This document shows, in pieces, positions 12,901 to 22,252 of a stretch of 64,000 nucleotides of DNA (the stretch's first letter is position 1; every line of letters starts with the position of its first letter). The notes under the pieces are model-generated. The model was not told the origin of the DNA. It saw only the letters and a list, made by a program, of their open reading frames with translations, and did not search any database. Source of the DNA: Anniella stebbinsi (lineage: Eukaryota; Chordata; Lepidosauria; Squamata; Anniellidae); assembly GCA_029215795.1 (NCBI GenBank), contig JARDYH010000001.1, positions 199,027,654 through 199,091,653 on the forward strand, in the 5' to 3' direction. A program made the translations under genes and the position numbers.

Positions 12901-12924
12901 CGCGGTCTCGAACAAAACGAGCAT
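798..12924 (-). CDS. NOP58: NOP58 ribonucleoprotein, exons 1-8 (N-terminal half, 3' part outside window)
   Basis: NOP58 is a core protein of box C/D small nucleolar ribonucleoproteins, which 2'-O-methylate rRNA in the nucleolus with fibrillarin, NOP56 and SNU13 (family knowledge). Eight exons on the minus strand join in phase and encode codons 1-261: 12924-12880, 10860-10784, 9863-9811, 6528-6404, 5260-5124, 3880-3816, 2456-2322, 943-798 (783 nt). The start [15 protein letters not shown], the block [40 protein letters not shown] and [14 protein letters not shown] match the NOP5 N-terminal and NOSIC domains. The RNA-binding Nop domain and lysine-rich tail would lie beyond position 1. Every intron has GT-AG ends. 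The gene is divergent from SUMO1; its ATG context is gccATGc. Introns are filled with MITEs and LINE tails. Identification is by recognition of the protein; I am very sure of it. Confidence 0.97.
1430..1850. repeat. older TTAACCATGG-type repeat split by a MITE
   Basis: Two halves (1430-1494 and 1721-1850) form a continuous match to the uninterrupted copy at about 33700-33905 once the MITE at 1495-1720 and one AGA are removed. Motifs are GGTTAAGCATT, GTGTCATGTGAACC and GGTTTAAACACGCTC. Confidence 0.7.
1495..1720. mobile_element. MITE family GGCTGAATTCGGACGACAC, short form
   Basis: 226 bp with termini GGCTGAATTCGGACGACAC and a diverged complement (TTGTCCAAATTCAGCC), flanked by AGA on both sides (1492-1494, 1721-1723). 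It is inserted in an older repeat (1430-1850). Confidence 0.85.
2322..2456 (-). CDS. NOP58: NOP58 coding exon 7
   Basis: 135 nt encode [40 protein letters not shown] and VRKI plus one base of a Gly codon. Donor G|GTGAGT. The [11 protein letters not shown] motif is characteristic of the NOP56/NOP58/PRPF31 family. Confidence 0.97.
2768..3122 (+). mobile_element. CR1 3' end in NOP58 intron 6
   Basis: Typical sauropsid CR1 3' sequence (GGGTTGGACTCGAAGGCCTT) ending with the diagnostic ATTCTATGATTCTATGAT octamer repeats at 3106-3122. Confidence 0.85.
3816..3880 (-). CDS. NOP58: NOP58 coding exon 6
   Basis: 65 nt encode (S)[21 protein letters not shown] plus T of a split Ser codon. Acceptor gtgttttcag, donor T|GTGAGT. 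Start of the NOSIC region. Confidence 0.96.
4499..4743 (-). mobile_element. tRNA-derived SINE resembling Sauria SINE
   Basis: In minus orientation it starts AGTCAGTGTGGTGTAATGGC (A-box region), has a B box in CGGGTTCTAGTCCCC, continues TGGGTGACTTTGGGCCAGAC and ends with a (GAT)n-type tail. This layout is that of the squamate Sauria SINE and is the best lineage clue in the window. Confidence 0.75.
4963..5078. repeat. foldback repeat, CCAACCTGGTGCCCTCCAG family
   Basis: Arms TCCTCCAATCTGGTGCACTC and GAGCACCAGATTGGGGGAGG are complementary around a GATGGGACTTGTAGTCC core. Other copies: 6836-6915, 15588-15690, 17463-17600, 19262-19390 and 59030-59270. Confidence 0.65.
5124..5260 (-). CDS. NOP58: NOP58 coding exon 5
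   Basis: 137 nt encode [20 protein letters not shown] through [13 protein letters not shown] plus AG of a split Ser codon. Acceptor ccctctgcag, donor AG|GTAACG. One of the most conserved stretches of the protein. Confidence 0.97.
5990..6210 (+). repeat. dispersed repeat, CATGCTGGATCNGGCCAAGGG family
   Basis: ATAAGAAGTGCCATGCTGGA then GGGTCCATCTAGTCCAGC and CTGTTCACACAGTGGCC. Relatives lie at 24341-24460 and 56957-57190 (plus) and 14715-14825, 36915-37017 and 58385-58562 (minus). Confidence 0.7.
6404..6528 (-). CDS. NOP58: NOP58 coding exon 4
   Basis: 125 nt encode [20 protein letters not shown] and continue through [17 protein letters not shown]. Acceptor cttgaag, donor AAG|GTAAAC. A tiny mariner-type MITE lies 85 bp upstream of the acceptor. 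Confidence 0.96.
6614..6691. mobile_element. 78-bp mariner-type MITE
   Basis: Two 27-bp inverted ends (6614-6640 and 6665-6691; outer sequence CAGGGTGGCCCAAAAG) separated by 24 bp and flanked by TA. The TA duplication and the GGTGGCCCAAAAGT motif are typical of Tc1/mariner. It is too small to code. Confidence 0.8.
8340..8440. repeat. unclassified repeat shared with 6.95-7.1 kb and 59.1 kb
   Basis: GGGAAGGCAAGTCCTTTCCG, TTGGGCGTAAT and GCACCTGAGAATACTTTCTC recur in reverse orientation at about 6945-7100 and in part at 59090-59140. Confidence 0.5.
8985..9330 (+). mobile_element. LINE 3' fragment in NOP58 intron 3
   Basis: Plus-strand sequence resembling the RT C-terminus ([39 protein letters not shown]) and the following 3' region. 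Degraded. Confidence 0.5.
9405..9760 (+). repeat. unclassified dispersed repeat, copy A
   Basis: It shares several blocks in the same order with 45025-45300 (CCCAGCTTTTGCAC-like, TTTGCCTTTGGCTCCACCTA, CCAAGAGTTTCTCTAAAATT). Non-coding, pyrimidine-rich. Confidence 0.55.
9811..9863 (-). CDS. NOP58: NOP58 coding exon 3
   Basis: 53 nt complete the split Ile codon and encode [17 protein letters not shown] plus one base of an Ala codon. Acceptor cctttag, donor G|GTAACT. Short but in phase on both sides. Confidence 0.95.
9870..10780. other. NOP58 intron 2, no feature seen
   Basis: Unique-looking AT-rich intron sequence. I see no repeat border, snoRNA boxes or conserved block. Confidence 0.5.
10784..10860 (-). 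CDS. NOP58: NOP58 coding exon 2
   Basis: 77 nt encode [20 protein letters not shown] and continue EKANK plus AT of a split Ile codon. The acceptor is ctgctgcag and the donor is AT|GTAAGC. Confidence 0.95.
11224..12118 (+). mobile_element. Harbinger-like MITE carrying a CpG-rich insert (copy 1)
   Basis: The left end (GGGGTGCCTCTACAAGAGAG and onward to about 11402) and right end (about 12028-12118, ending in CTTGTGGAGGGGAC) match the ~350-bp family seen at 19.8, 24.0, 50.0 and 59.9 kb. It is flanked by the 3-bp duplication CTA (11221-11223, 12119-12121). Its usual ~125-bp centre is replaced by about 620 bp of GC- and CpG-rich DNA. It lies in NOP58 intron 1. The superfamily is an inference from the 3-bp duplication. 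Confidence 0.75.
12206..12383. mobile_element. 178-bp foldback MITE, unclassified
   Basis: Arms of about 80 bp (12206-12290 and 12300-12383) are near-perfect complements, containing AAGTATGGGGTATAAACCC and ACTATAGACAAAAGGAAT, with a TA-rich loop. It lies in NOP58 intron 1. I could not assign a family; no second copy in the window. Confidence 0.7.
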
Positions 12925-13180
12925 GGCGGGGACGAGGCTGGAGCTCCTCGACACGGGAGAAGGCAGGAGGCGAGCGCGGGAAGGACGGACACGGCGGCTC
13001 CGGATCTCCGAGCCCACGCGCAACACGAGGGCGGAAGTGGAACTCTGCCCGCCCCACCGGAAGCGATTCCCAAAGGCTTTCTGGGAAAAAGGAAGTGGGG
13101 GGAAGGAGGGGCGGATTAGGTTTCCGATTGCAGCGCTTAAAATCTTCCATGTGCGGGGCGAGAGCTGTGGAAGTGAATCC
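12560..13180 (-). promoter_or_regulatory. NOP58: CpG-rich promoter region of NOP58
   Basis: The sequence around and upstream of the NOP58 ATG is clearly richer in G+C and CpG than its flanks, which drop to AT-rich microsatellite DNA at 13.2 kb. No TATA box stands out. A CpG-island promoter is usual for a housekeeping nucleolar gene. The boundaries are by eye and the transcription start is not determinable here. Confidence 0.6.
12880..12924 (-). CDS. NOP58: NOP58 coding exon 1
   Basis: 45 nt encode [15 protein letters not shown]; the ATG at 12924 is preceded by a good Kozak context in a CpG-rich promoter. The donor is AAG|GTGGGA. It ends on a codon boundary. Confidence 0.96.
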
Positions 13181-13214
13181 GTTTCTTTTCCCACTTACCC
13201 TCAACAATGATTTT

Positions 13215-13505
13215 TCCAATAGTTATATATACATACATATATATATATACACGTACAAATATGTATGTATATTTAAGGATGTTTTTAGGATGTTTTAGGA
13301 TTTTTTATGCAGTTTTAATATGTTTTAATCAGTTTTATGTATTTCATCATGTTGTTCCCCGCCTCGATCCAGACGGAGAGGTGGGTAAGAAATTTATTAT
13401 TATTATTATCACACACGCACATATAAACATATATACATGCACACACACACACATATAAACATATATATATATATATATATATATATGAACTATATATATA
13501 CATAC
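13215..13505. repeat. AT/CA microsatellite cluster
   Basis: (TA)n, (CA)n and TATG-type runs around the LINE tail; the longest pure AT run is at about 13461-13486. Confidence 0.85.
13274..13412 (+). mobile_element. LINE 3' tail
   Basis: It matches the 3' end of the LINE at 16-17 kb (GTTCCCCGCCTCGATCC) in plus orientation and ends in (TTA)n at 13393-13410. Confidence 0.65.
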
Positions 13506-13630
13506 AGCTGCTTCCTTTTGGAGCAGAAAAAAGTTACAAGTCAAGTCAGCAAAAGAGCTTTTGAAATAGAGACCATGGGGGGGGGGGGATACAGAGCGTT
13601 GTTATTTCAAACACTATAAGGGAAGACTGA

Positions 13631-14061
13631 GGCCTGGTTCCCACAACATGATAATCAACAGAGGGGTGGGGAAACAATCGTCAGTTGTGTTGCTTATTGT
13701 GTCATGCGGTGGGCAACACACAACGCACACACAACTGACGGTACGGTATTTGGGGCACTTAAACAGAAAAACAACGGGCTTGCATGTTGTTTATCCCGAA
13801 CTCCGTTGTTTAAAGTGTCGTGTGGAGGGAACCCCCTTCTCTCCATGTACTATTCCGTTTGGTCATAGAGTTTGCAGGCGGGAGCAGCCGAAAAAACCGG
13901 GCTGCTCCAATACAGCCGGCAGAACTTGCAGTGCATGCTAGGATAGGGCCGGAGGACTGAGGGAGGTGGGAGGGAGGAGACGCAGCAGCCCAGAAGGACC
14001 GCGGCACGGTCAGTATGCTATTTTCCCCTCTGTTGTCTAAAAGTGTTGTCTGAACTAAGCC
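13631..14061. mobile_element. MITE family GGCTGAATTCGGACGACAC, long form, diverged
   Basis: 431 bp with a diverged left end (GGCCTGGTTCCCACAACATG) and right end (GTTGTCTGAACTAAGCC). The internal GC-rich part matches the copies at 23.4 and 26.1 kb. The flanks show no duplication. Confidence 0.65.
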
Positions 14062-14254
14062 AATCTCTACTAGGCTGGCTTATTTTATTTGATCTTTCAA
14101 CATCGATTCTTGGGTACTTGCACCACTTTTTTTTCGCGCATATGGTGGATGGTAACATTTGCAAATCAGAACTGGAAGTGAGAGCTCTGTGAAACATTGC
14201 AGGGTTGTTGTTGTTTTTAATCTCTTTGGGAAAGGATAGCGAATGTAACTAAAG

Positions 14255-14574
14255 TAGGCTGACTTTATGAAAAGGAGAACAGGGCTCCCGTAACTTTAAC
14301 AGTTGTAGAGAAAAGGGAATTTCAGCCGGTGTCATTTATATGCAATTAGTTCCTGGTGAAATTCCCTCTTCAGCACAACAGTTAAAGCTGCAGGGGCTCT
14401 GCCCTCTTTTGTATATGGTCACTCTAGTATAGTGCAATCAACTTTAATTGCTGTGATGAAGAGGGGATTTCACCAGGGACTAATTGCATACAAATGATGC
14501 CAGCTGAAATTCCCTTTTCTCTACAACTGTTAAAGTTACATGAGCCCTGTCCTACTTTTCATATGGTCAGCCTA
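14255..14574. mobile_element. hAT-like MITE, 320-bp inverted dimer
   Basis: It begins TAGGCTGAC and ends GGTCAGCCTA. The first ~170 bp is a monomer and the rest is a truncated monomer in inverted orientation, so the whole folds on itself. The flanks AACTAAAG and ACTAAAGG share seven bases, consistent with an 8-bp duplication after loss of one A. Confidence 0.78.
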
Positions 14575-15184
14575 ACTAAAGGCAATACTTAAGTAAAGAG
14601 GCAGCGTAGTAGTTGGGCATGAATGTGGCACCTAGGCGAGATACTGAATAGAATAAGTGTTCACTTTGATGTTGGTGTTGTTGATTTCGTAGAATGCCTC
14701 ACCAAAGAGAAAGGAGTGTGTTGTTGCTTTCATGTGGGCATCCCATAGGCATCTGGGTGGCCACTTGTAGGATCAGAGTGCTGGACTAAATAGGCCTTTT
14801 GCCTGATCCAGCACAGCTCTTATGCCTTGTTATAAACCACTTTATAATTTGGGTCTAAATCTTTAATGTATATTTTAAAACAGTAAGTGTTTAAAATTGC
14901 ATTAACTGAATATAGCGCAAGCAAATTGATCTGAATACTCACTCATGGTTATCAAAGACTTCAGTCATACGCAAGCTTATTTGGGAGTAAGTCCATTGAA
15001 TGCAGTGGGTCTTACATGTAAACATGCATAGAATTAGATGCCTGGCTATGTAAAGTTGCAGCCCAGATCCTATGCATATTTATTCAAAAGCTCCACTATA
15101 ATTTTGATGGGATGACCTAGAAAGTTAGCGGATTGGAACTATAGGGATTGCAATTTGTAGATGGATATTATACAATATACACTT

Positions 15185-15322
15185 AGGGTGCAATCCTTTG
15201 CCTGTTTAGACAGAAAAAAGTCCTACAGTTCCCAGCATCCCTCCAGCCAACCATGCTAGTTGGGGCATGATGGGAATTGTAGGATTTTTTTCCTATATAA
15301 AAATGCATAGGGTTGTGCCTTT
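15185..15322. repeat. palindromic repeat, GGTGCAATCCT...AGGGTTGTGCC
   Basis: An imperfect foldback with inner arms AAAAGTCCTACAGTTCCCAG and TGGGAATTGTAGGATTTTTT. Partial relatives occur near 11118-11200 and 22927-23005. Confidence 0.6.
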
Positions 15323-15898
15323 ATGGGAGCGCCCCCTGTCCCTATTGCAATATTAACAGTCCAAAGTGCATGGGTGAGATATGAGCAAGGAATACTATTT
15401 GCACTTTCTCAGGAGCAGTCCCAAATAACTCAGGCTAGATTTTGAATAAACATCTGAGGCGTTAGGCCACATGTATTTTTACCAAGGCTACGTTACAGTT
15501 GCCTGTTTTCATTCAATGCACCAGACATCACAACCCTATCTTACAAGGCCTTGTAAAGTTTCAAAGCTGACTTAGTAGAGCAGTTTCCCCCAACCTGGTG
15601 CCCTCCAGATGTGTTGGGCTACAGCTCCCAGAGATGGCTGGGGGGGATCTGGGAGTAGCAGTGTAACACATCTCGAGGACTCTGGGCTATAGTAGGAGAA
15701 CATTAATTTGCATACTATTCAACATGCCAAGATCAGTACCTCTCCTTGCGTTTCTTTAACACTGTATCCCAACAATGTGACTGTTAACCAGTGAACAATC
15801 CCAAATCCCTCATTCATTCCAGAGCCACGCAGAGTCACCAGCACTGAGAAAAGCAACATGCCCACAGGCAGCCTCTAGCCACACCCTGATAAAGCCAC

Positions 15899-15930
<32 letters not shown>

Positions 15931-15966
15931 TAATAATAATATAATAATAATAATAATAATAATATT
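15899..15966. repeat. (TAA)n microsatellite, tail of the LINE
   Basis: About 22 TAA units with slips, immediately at the 3' end of the minus-strand LINE, as is usual for L2-type tails. Confidence 0.9.
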
Positions 15967-17360
15967 TATAGCCCGCCTCTCCCTCCGGATCGAGGCGGGG
16001 AACAACAACAATATAAAACACAAGAATCACAAACAGTTAAAATTTAAAAAACAAGAAAAAATACATCATTAAAAACATCTTAAAATTCATCTGGATAGGC
16101 CTGCCGGAAGAGAGCAGTCTTCATGACTCTCTTAAATTCATGAAGACTGCTAATTTGTCTAATCTCCTCCGGCAGACCACTTCATAGTCTGGGAGCAATG
16201 GAAGAGAAGGTCCTCTGGGTAAAATTCGTCAGCCTAGTTCTGGCTGACTTGAGTAAGTTCTTCCCAGAGGACCTAAGTGTGCGGGGCGGATTGTACGGGA
16301 GAAGGCGATCCCGCAGGTAACCTGGACCCAAACCATGTAGGGCTTTAAAGGTAATAACCAACACTTTATACTTCGCCCCGAAACTGATTGGCAGCCAATG
16401 AAGCGATTTTAAAACTGGTGTAATGTGGTCACCCCTAGGTGTACCGGTGACCAACCTGGCTGCCATATTTTGAACAAGTTGAAGTTTCTGGACTAGGCAC
16501 AAAGGTAGCCCTATGTACAGTGCATTGCAGAAGTCAAGCCTCGAAGTTACCAGCGTATGCACTACCGTCTTTAGGTCTTCCAACTCTAGGAAGGGGCGCA
16601 GCTGGCGTATCAGCCGAAGCTGATAGTAGGCACTCCTGGCCGTCGCATCAATCTGAGCTGTCATTTGGAGCGACGGATCCAGGAGAACTCCCAAGCTGCA
16701 AACGCAATCTTTCAGGGGGGGTGTAACCCCATCCAGAACCGGTTGACATACCTCCAAACCCAGGTTGGGGGCTTTGACAGCGAGCACCTCCGTCTTGTCT
16801 GGATTCAGCTTCAGTTTGTTTTTCCTCATTCAGCCCATTACCGCCTCCAAGCATTCATTCAGAGGAGACACACTATGCTTAGCTGACGATGTCGTCGAAG
16901 GCATAGAGAAATATATTTGGGTGTCATCAGCGTATTGATAGCACCCCGCCACATGCCTCCGGATGATCTCTCCCAGCGGTTTCATGTAAATGTTAAACAG
17001 CATTGGTGAAAGGATGGCACCTTGTGGTACACCACATAGCAACTCCTTTTTTGAAGAGCAGCTATCCCCAAGCATCACCATCTGGAACCTGCCCGAGAGA
17101 TAGGATCGGAACCACTGAAGCACAGTGCCCCTGAGTCCCAATTCCCCCAGGCACTCCAGAAGGATACCATGGTTGATGGTATCAAAAGCCGCTGAGAGGT
17201 CCAGGAGTACCAGCAGGGACACACTCCCCCTGTCAATACTGAGGCGTAGATCATCCACTAAGGCGACCAAAGCGGTCTCAACTCCGTATCCTGCCCTGAA
17301 GCCGGATTGAAATGGGTCTAGAAAATATTTCTGCATGATAAATTCCCCTTGCCTGATACC
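15967..17360 (-). mobile_element. CR1/L2-clade non-LTR retrotransposon, 5' truncated, decayed RT
   Basis: The minus strand reads in one frame through a reverse transcriptase core: FQSGFRAGYGVETALVALVD, LLVLLDLSAAFDTINHGILL, GVPQGAILSPMLFNIYMKPL and the catalytic box YADDTQIYF, then MRKNKLKLNPDKTEVL and the C-terminal LHWLPI and ALHGLGPGYL motifs. Two in-frame TGA stops occur, at about 16830 and 16179, each where the family has Trp. The 3' end is a TAT/TTA repeat at 15899-15966. No ORF1 or endonuclease remains, so it is dead. Confidence 0.88.
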
Positions 17361-17462
17361 AGTTCCCCAGGAAGACATCAAATGCAGTACTCATATGATC
17401 CATGCACACACAAACCACAAATCCCAGTCAGTGGCAAGATGTGGAACTCCTATTCCCCATAG

Positions 17463-17600
17463 ACACATGCAGGGGTGAGCAATTTGTGGCCCTCTCGATG
17501 TTTTGGCCTACAACTGCCATTAGCCATAGCCAGCATAGCCAATGGTGAGAGATCATGGGAGCTGTAGGCTAAAACGTATGGAGGGCCACAAGTTGTCTAT
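17463..17600. repeat. foldback repeat, CCAACCTGGTGCCCTCCAG family
   Basis: Diverged copy with arms TTGTGGCCCTCTCGATGTTT and GGAGGGCCACAAGTTG. Confidence 0.5.
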
Positions 17601-18339
17601 GCGACATACACACACACTACATGGGTAGAACTGAGGGTTTGGGGCAAAACAGACGTGCAATCAGGAGTGCAAGTGAATCCGCAGAGTGAAGGAGAAATTC
17701 ACCACTGCAAGGTCATGCACGCCATGTTTGCCGGTAATGATGGGACGCCTATAGAATTCCTGGTAAACTCATGTGACTCTGCGAACATCCTCTTGGTCTA
17801 AACACAGTTCAAAAGAAGCTGAACAGAGACTGGATTGTGAATTACGATGCAAATGGTGCCGTTTGTGGACGCCTTCTGTTCCACTTTATATTTCAGTAGA
17901 ATGAATCCTGATTTATAAGCAAAAGGTGAAGCAAGTCTCTCCAGTCCAGGACTGTTAATCCAAAAGAGCTGAGTATGCGGACACAAGGGACCTGTGCATA
18001 CAAGCAGGCCTTTCTTTCCAGTTCGGTTATAGTTCCCAGTGCCAAACAGATGTTTCAGTTTTACGATTTTGGCTCTGGAAGCGGCTGTGGAATAAACTCA
18101 GGGGGAAAGCACCTCTTTTGGACTACCTTTCTGTCTGACGTTCATTTTACCCTATGGGAGGCCGTAAATAACCAATTGTTTCATATAACATATGCATTAA
18201 AATAAAATTGCTATTTAAATATTTAGTTCTGTATCAGTTACAATAACAGTGTTTCTATGCATGTACAGTAAATGTATTTAGTGCTGGCAACTGAATTTAA
18301 AATTATTTGGAAATCATGGAAATAGAAAAGTCTTATTTA

Positions 18340-19260
18340 TTTATTCTTATTTATTTATTTATTTATTGACATATTTATATCCCACTTCTAAGGGTAAGCC
18401 TTCAAAAAGTGGCTTCCAGTAACCTAAGGAAAAGAAATATAATTTTAAAAAATAATAAACATTAAGCAACAAATCCAAAAAAGCAATCTATCATTACAAA
18501 GCCGTTTAAAAAACAAACTTACTGCAGCACTTTAATTTTAAAAACAACTGCAAATTAAACTTAAATGAGTAGGAACATTCCAATATACAATAGCTGGCAA
18601 CTATTCTTCTTGCAAATAGCTTTTATTCTTGCACACATTTATTTACTCACAGCATTTGTAGCTGACCATCAACAAAGTTCTCTGGGCAGTTTACAACATT
18701 TAAGTTTTTCTTTAAAAGAATTGCCTGCACTTATTTGAGCCTACCCATAATGTTAAGACATTCCCAGAGTCAGAAGCCTGGGCTCAGCATATCCCCACCA
18801 TTTGAACTGACCCAAGTTAGGGCCTTCTCTGTGGTGACATCAAAGCAGTGGAACTCCCTACCCCCAGGAGTTCACTCCTTTTCTGTTGGTCTGAAGACAG
18901 CAGGTCGTGGCCCTTTTCTTATTGCCTTTGTTTGACAACTGATTGTTGCTTTTTATCATGTTTTTTATTATTTGAGTTTAGATTATGTTTTTGATTTTGT
19001 TTTATGACATCTCTAAATGGCTTGGGGACAGAATATCTAAAGGACAATCTCCTTCCATACATACCTGCATTGGAACTCCAGACGTCTTCAGAAGTCCTCC
19101 TCCAGGTGCCCCTCCTGAATGAAGTTAGGTGGGTGGCAACAAGAGGGAGGGCCTCCTCAGTTGTGGCATTCAATTTATGGAATCCCTTCCCCAAGAGAGT
19201 TCACTTTGCACCCACATTGTTCTCTTTTCAGTGCTAGGCAAAGACATTTCTCTTCTCCAT
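18340..19260. mobile_element. LINE fragments, both orientations
   Basis: 18340-18700 looks like a minus-strand LINE 3' tail beginning with (TTTA)n. 18728-19260 contains plus-strand pieces of the RT C-terminus (RAFSVVTSKQWNSLPPGVHS; LNGLGTEYLKDNLLPYIPAL). Heavily rearranged. Confidence 0.6.
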
Positions 19261-19261
19261 C

Positions 19262-19390
19262 CTTTCCCAACCAGATACCCTTCAGATTTTTAGGACTTCA
19301 GTTCCCATCAGGCCCATCCATCATGGCCAATGGTCAAGAATCGTGGGAACTGTAATCCAGAACACCTGGGCACCAGGTTGAGGTTGGCTA
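19262..19390. repeat. foldback repeat, CCAACCTGGTGCCCTCCAG family
   Basis: TTTCCCAACCAGATACCCTT pairs with the end GGGCACCAGGTTGAGG; the core GTTCCCATCA/GTGGGAAC is complementary. Confidence 0.55.
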
Positions 19391-19837
19391 CTTTTGTCCC
19401 AGGCATTTTAGATCTTTATTATTTTGTTTTTGTTTTCCAAGGTTGTCAAGGTTTCTTCTTTTGACCTGGATGCCCTGAGGAATTCCTTAAAGTTCTTTAC
19501 CTCCTTAGGAGTCCCACCTTCCTTCTTTTACCTTTCCTTTCCCAGTAGCATAGGGTTTAATCTGTGGATGTGGGGTGAGTGACACTCCAGACCTTTTAGG
19601 TTTAACACAACACTTTACTAGTAAAGTAAAACAAGTAACTTACAACTGAAGGTATTTAGTCAATAATGCTGAGTGATACAAAGGCATTAAAAGAAAATAA
19701 AAGTTGCAAAAACACAAGTTCTTTTACTCTAAGCTGCACTCATGGGCTTTTACTCTAAGCATGCACTCATGCTTCAGCTGCATCTTTCTGCGCCTTCCTT
19801 ATGGTCTGGTTTCCCTGGCTCTGGTCTTCCCAAGCTC

Positions 19838-20183
19838 TGGGTGCCTCTACAAAAGCAATTTCAAGGCTCATTAAAAATTTGACCTCTACAAGAGCAGAGC
19901 GCAAATCGAGGGTTGAGGCGCTTTTTCTGTCCGATTATGCACATTATCGAATGCGCGTTAAATAACGAGTTTTAATTTACCGCGGCAGTTAAAGCGCCTC
20001 ATGACCATGTAAACAAGCGATTCTCCGCATTAAACACCTCTAAAGCGCGTTTCATACAACCAGTAATGCAACCAGTTATGCGCTTAACAGCCTCCCGCAT
20101 ACAGTAATTAGCCGTAAAATGATTGCGAGAAGATGCGCATAATCGGACAACCAGGCGTCAAACTGAATTCTTGTAAAGGGGAC
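19838..20183 (+). mobile_element. Harbinger-like MITE, standard length (copy 2)
   Basis: 346 bp with termini TGGGTGCCTCTACAAAAG and TTCTTGTAAAGGGGAC, flanked by CTC (19835-19837, 20184-20186). The interior contains GCGCATAATCGGACAA and TTATCGAATGCGCGTTAAAT, the shared family motifs. Non-coding. Confidence 0.78.
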
Positions 20184-20439
20184 CTCTCTCACTTTTTATT
20201 CCCTCTGCCTCCAAACCAGAAAGTACTGTTCCAACTTTGAAGAAATGAAACTTAACTGGAGAAATGACACTTAAACAGGGAAGGAATCTTAATTGGAGAA
20301 AGGAAACTACTTCTCTCAGGGATACCCCCTCTTAACAGAAAAAAAAACCCTCTAGGCCTCTAAGCTTGACTTCATTGCCTTGCCTATGTTGGCCTCAGAT
20401 CTTCACAAAGACCATTTAGGGCTTCTCCACACGAGCGAA

Positions 20440-20560
20440 ATAAGGCATGTAAGTTTGTGGGTCCCTTTTATTATATTCTTTGTTTTTAACCTGTCTTATG
20501 CGTGAGCCATCTTGAGAATTTTTTGTTTTAGGGTGGCATATAAATATCAAAAATAAATCT
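20440..20560 (+). mobile_element. LINE 3' tail fragment
   Basis: GCCATCTTGAGAATTTTTTG then AGGGTGGCATATAAATATC and AAAAATAAAT, the usual 3' end of local LINEs. Confidence 0.55.
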
Positions 20561-21129
20561 GTAAGCTAGCTTGGGAGTTTTTGTTTTGTTATCAAATGTG
20601 TCCCATAAACGTTTTAAGGAAATGAATAAAAAGTTCCTAAGTTGTTGAAAGCTGCATGGCAGGAGAAAATCCAGCAAAGGAGCTGCCCCATTCGCCCCCC
20701 CATGTCAGGAAGAGTTTCACATGCACATTTTTTACTTGTCATATCGGCATTAAAAGCTGCCAGAAAAAGAGCTGACAATCCATTGATCTACAGTTACAAC
20801 AAAGTACTGAAGCTAAAACCAGATTAGTTCCATTGACTACAGTGGATCTAAGGCTGCTGTTCTATGCACACGTTTACCTGGGAATAAACATGCATGGGAG
20901 TGTGAGATGTAAATAATCTTATATCAAAAACTTTCTACCGAAAAGCTGCAGGCTGGTAATTGCTAAAATGTGAAAGAGGTTTTGCATTTTCCCCCCAGAG
21001 AGAGGTAGGCAATGAGGGAACATAGAACTTGATTTTTTCCCCAAAGATTTATCTGCACCATCTGCTGGTTATATGTGAAAATGCACCCCCCACTATGTCT
21101 GAAACCAACTTTCAAATATGAATAATGAA

Positions 21130-21290
21130 CAGTGTAATCCTATACATGTCTACTTGGATCTAAGCCCCCTTGAGCTCAATGGAACTTACTCTCAGGTAAG
21201 TATGTATAGGATTGCAGGATATACATTTACTTGGGAGTAGCATCCATTGAACTCAGTGAGACTTATTTCTGCGTAGACATGCATTGTAAA
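21130..21290. repeat. ACTTACTCTCAGGTAAGTATG-type short palindromic repeats
   Basis: Two units (21130-21212, 21225-21290) of the sequence around CTCAATGGAACTTACTCTCA and GTATAGGATTGCAG. Others lie at 14968-15050, 20826-20905, 33330-33420, 60475-60545, 61035-61125 and 62070-62165. Confidence 0.6.
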
Positions 21291-21329
21291 AGGCTGAACT
21301 TGAAATGATAAAAAAGGCTACTACTGGCT

Positions 21330-21700
21330 GAATAAAGAATGAGTTTGCAGTGGCAAACGTTTACTGAGATGCACAGATCAGGGCCTCCTAATTGTCCCCT
21401 CGCCTGCACTGGTACATCGGCAACTGAGGGTGGCTGGACCCAGTCTGTATTGGCACCTCGCCTTTGGAATTCTCTTCCTCCTGCAGTGCGACAGGCACCA
21501 CCTTTGATTATGTTTAGGCACTTGTTGAAAATGTAGCTGTATGTCCGGGCATTTGCTAGTTTTAATCGCTAGTTTGGTAGATTTCCTTTGTTATAGCTTT
21601 GTATTTTATTTTAATTGTTTGTTTAATGTATTTTAACAACCACCCTGTGATTTGATAATGGAGGACAGCATGTCTTTTAAGTAAATAAATAACGCATACC
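21330..21700 (+). mobile_element. LINE 3' fragment
   Basis: It encodes the C-terminal motif LAPRLWNSLPPAVRQAP and ends in a TAAATAAATAA tail at about 21680-21692. Confidence 0.65.
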
Positions 21701-22252
21701 TGTTTGCACAGCCATATCATACAGCACATCCAGACCCTATTGGATTGGCTGAATGTATTAGTGTAGTGTAGCTTTCCTCTGGAGAGCAGCAGGTTTGAGA
21801 AGGCTGCCTACAATGGCAGAGACTAGAACTATTTTGCAGTATGAAAACAGCAGTGCAAGTGGCTTGTCTTGAGCACAGACCATAACTTAATGCACCACAG
21901 CAGGCTCAGTGCAAGCTACCACTAGTGCTAAAGTCTGAATTGGCCAGGCTGTCTTGGACATTAGCTTCTTGGCCAAGTTTATTGTATTTTTTTTCCAGCA
22001 GCAGCTAAATGTAGCTACAATTGCGATCCTTTACAACCGTGAAATATTTCTGTAACAATATGTTTATATAGATTTCCCACCAAAACTTGATAAAGAGGAC
22101 CTATGACTGATATTTGGGGAGAATCGGGGTGTTGTTCCCATGCTGGTCTCATAGACCTGATGTAAGAGAGGTACCAAACAAACTCCCACCCTCCTACACT
22201 GGATGAATTAACTTGGAATAATGAATCCCTCTAGATTTGCCATCAGCAATCA

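Noticed and set aside
15899..15966. Tandem TAA array as a possible CRISPR-like repeat
   Set aside because: A plain trinucleotide microsatellite at a LINE tail without spacers.
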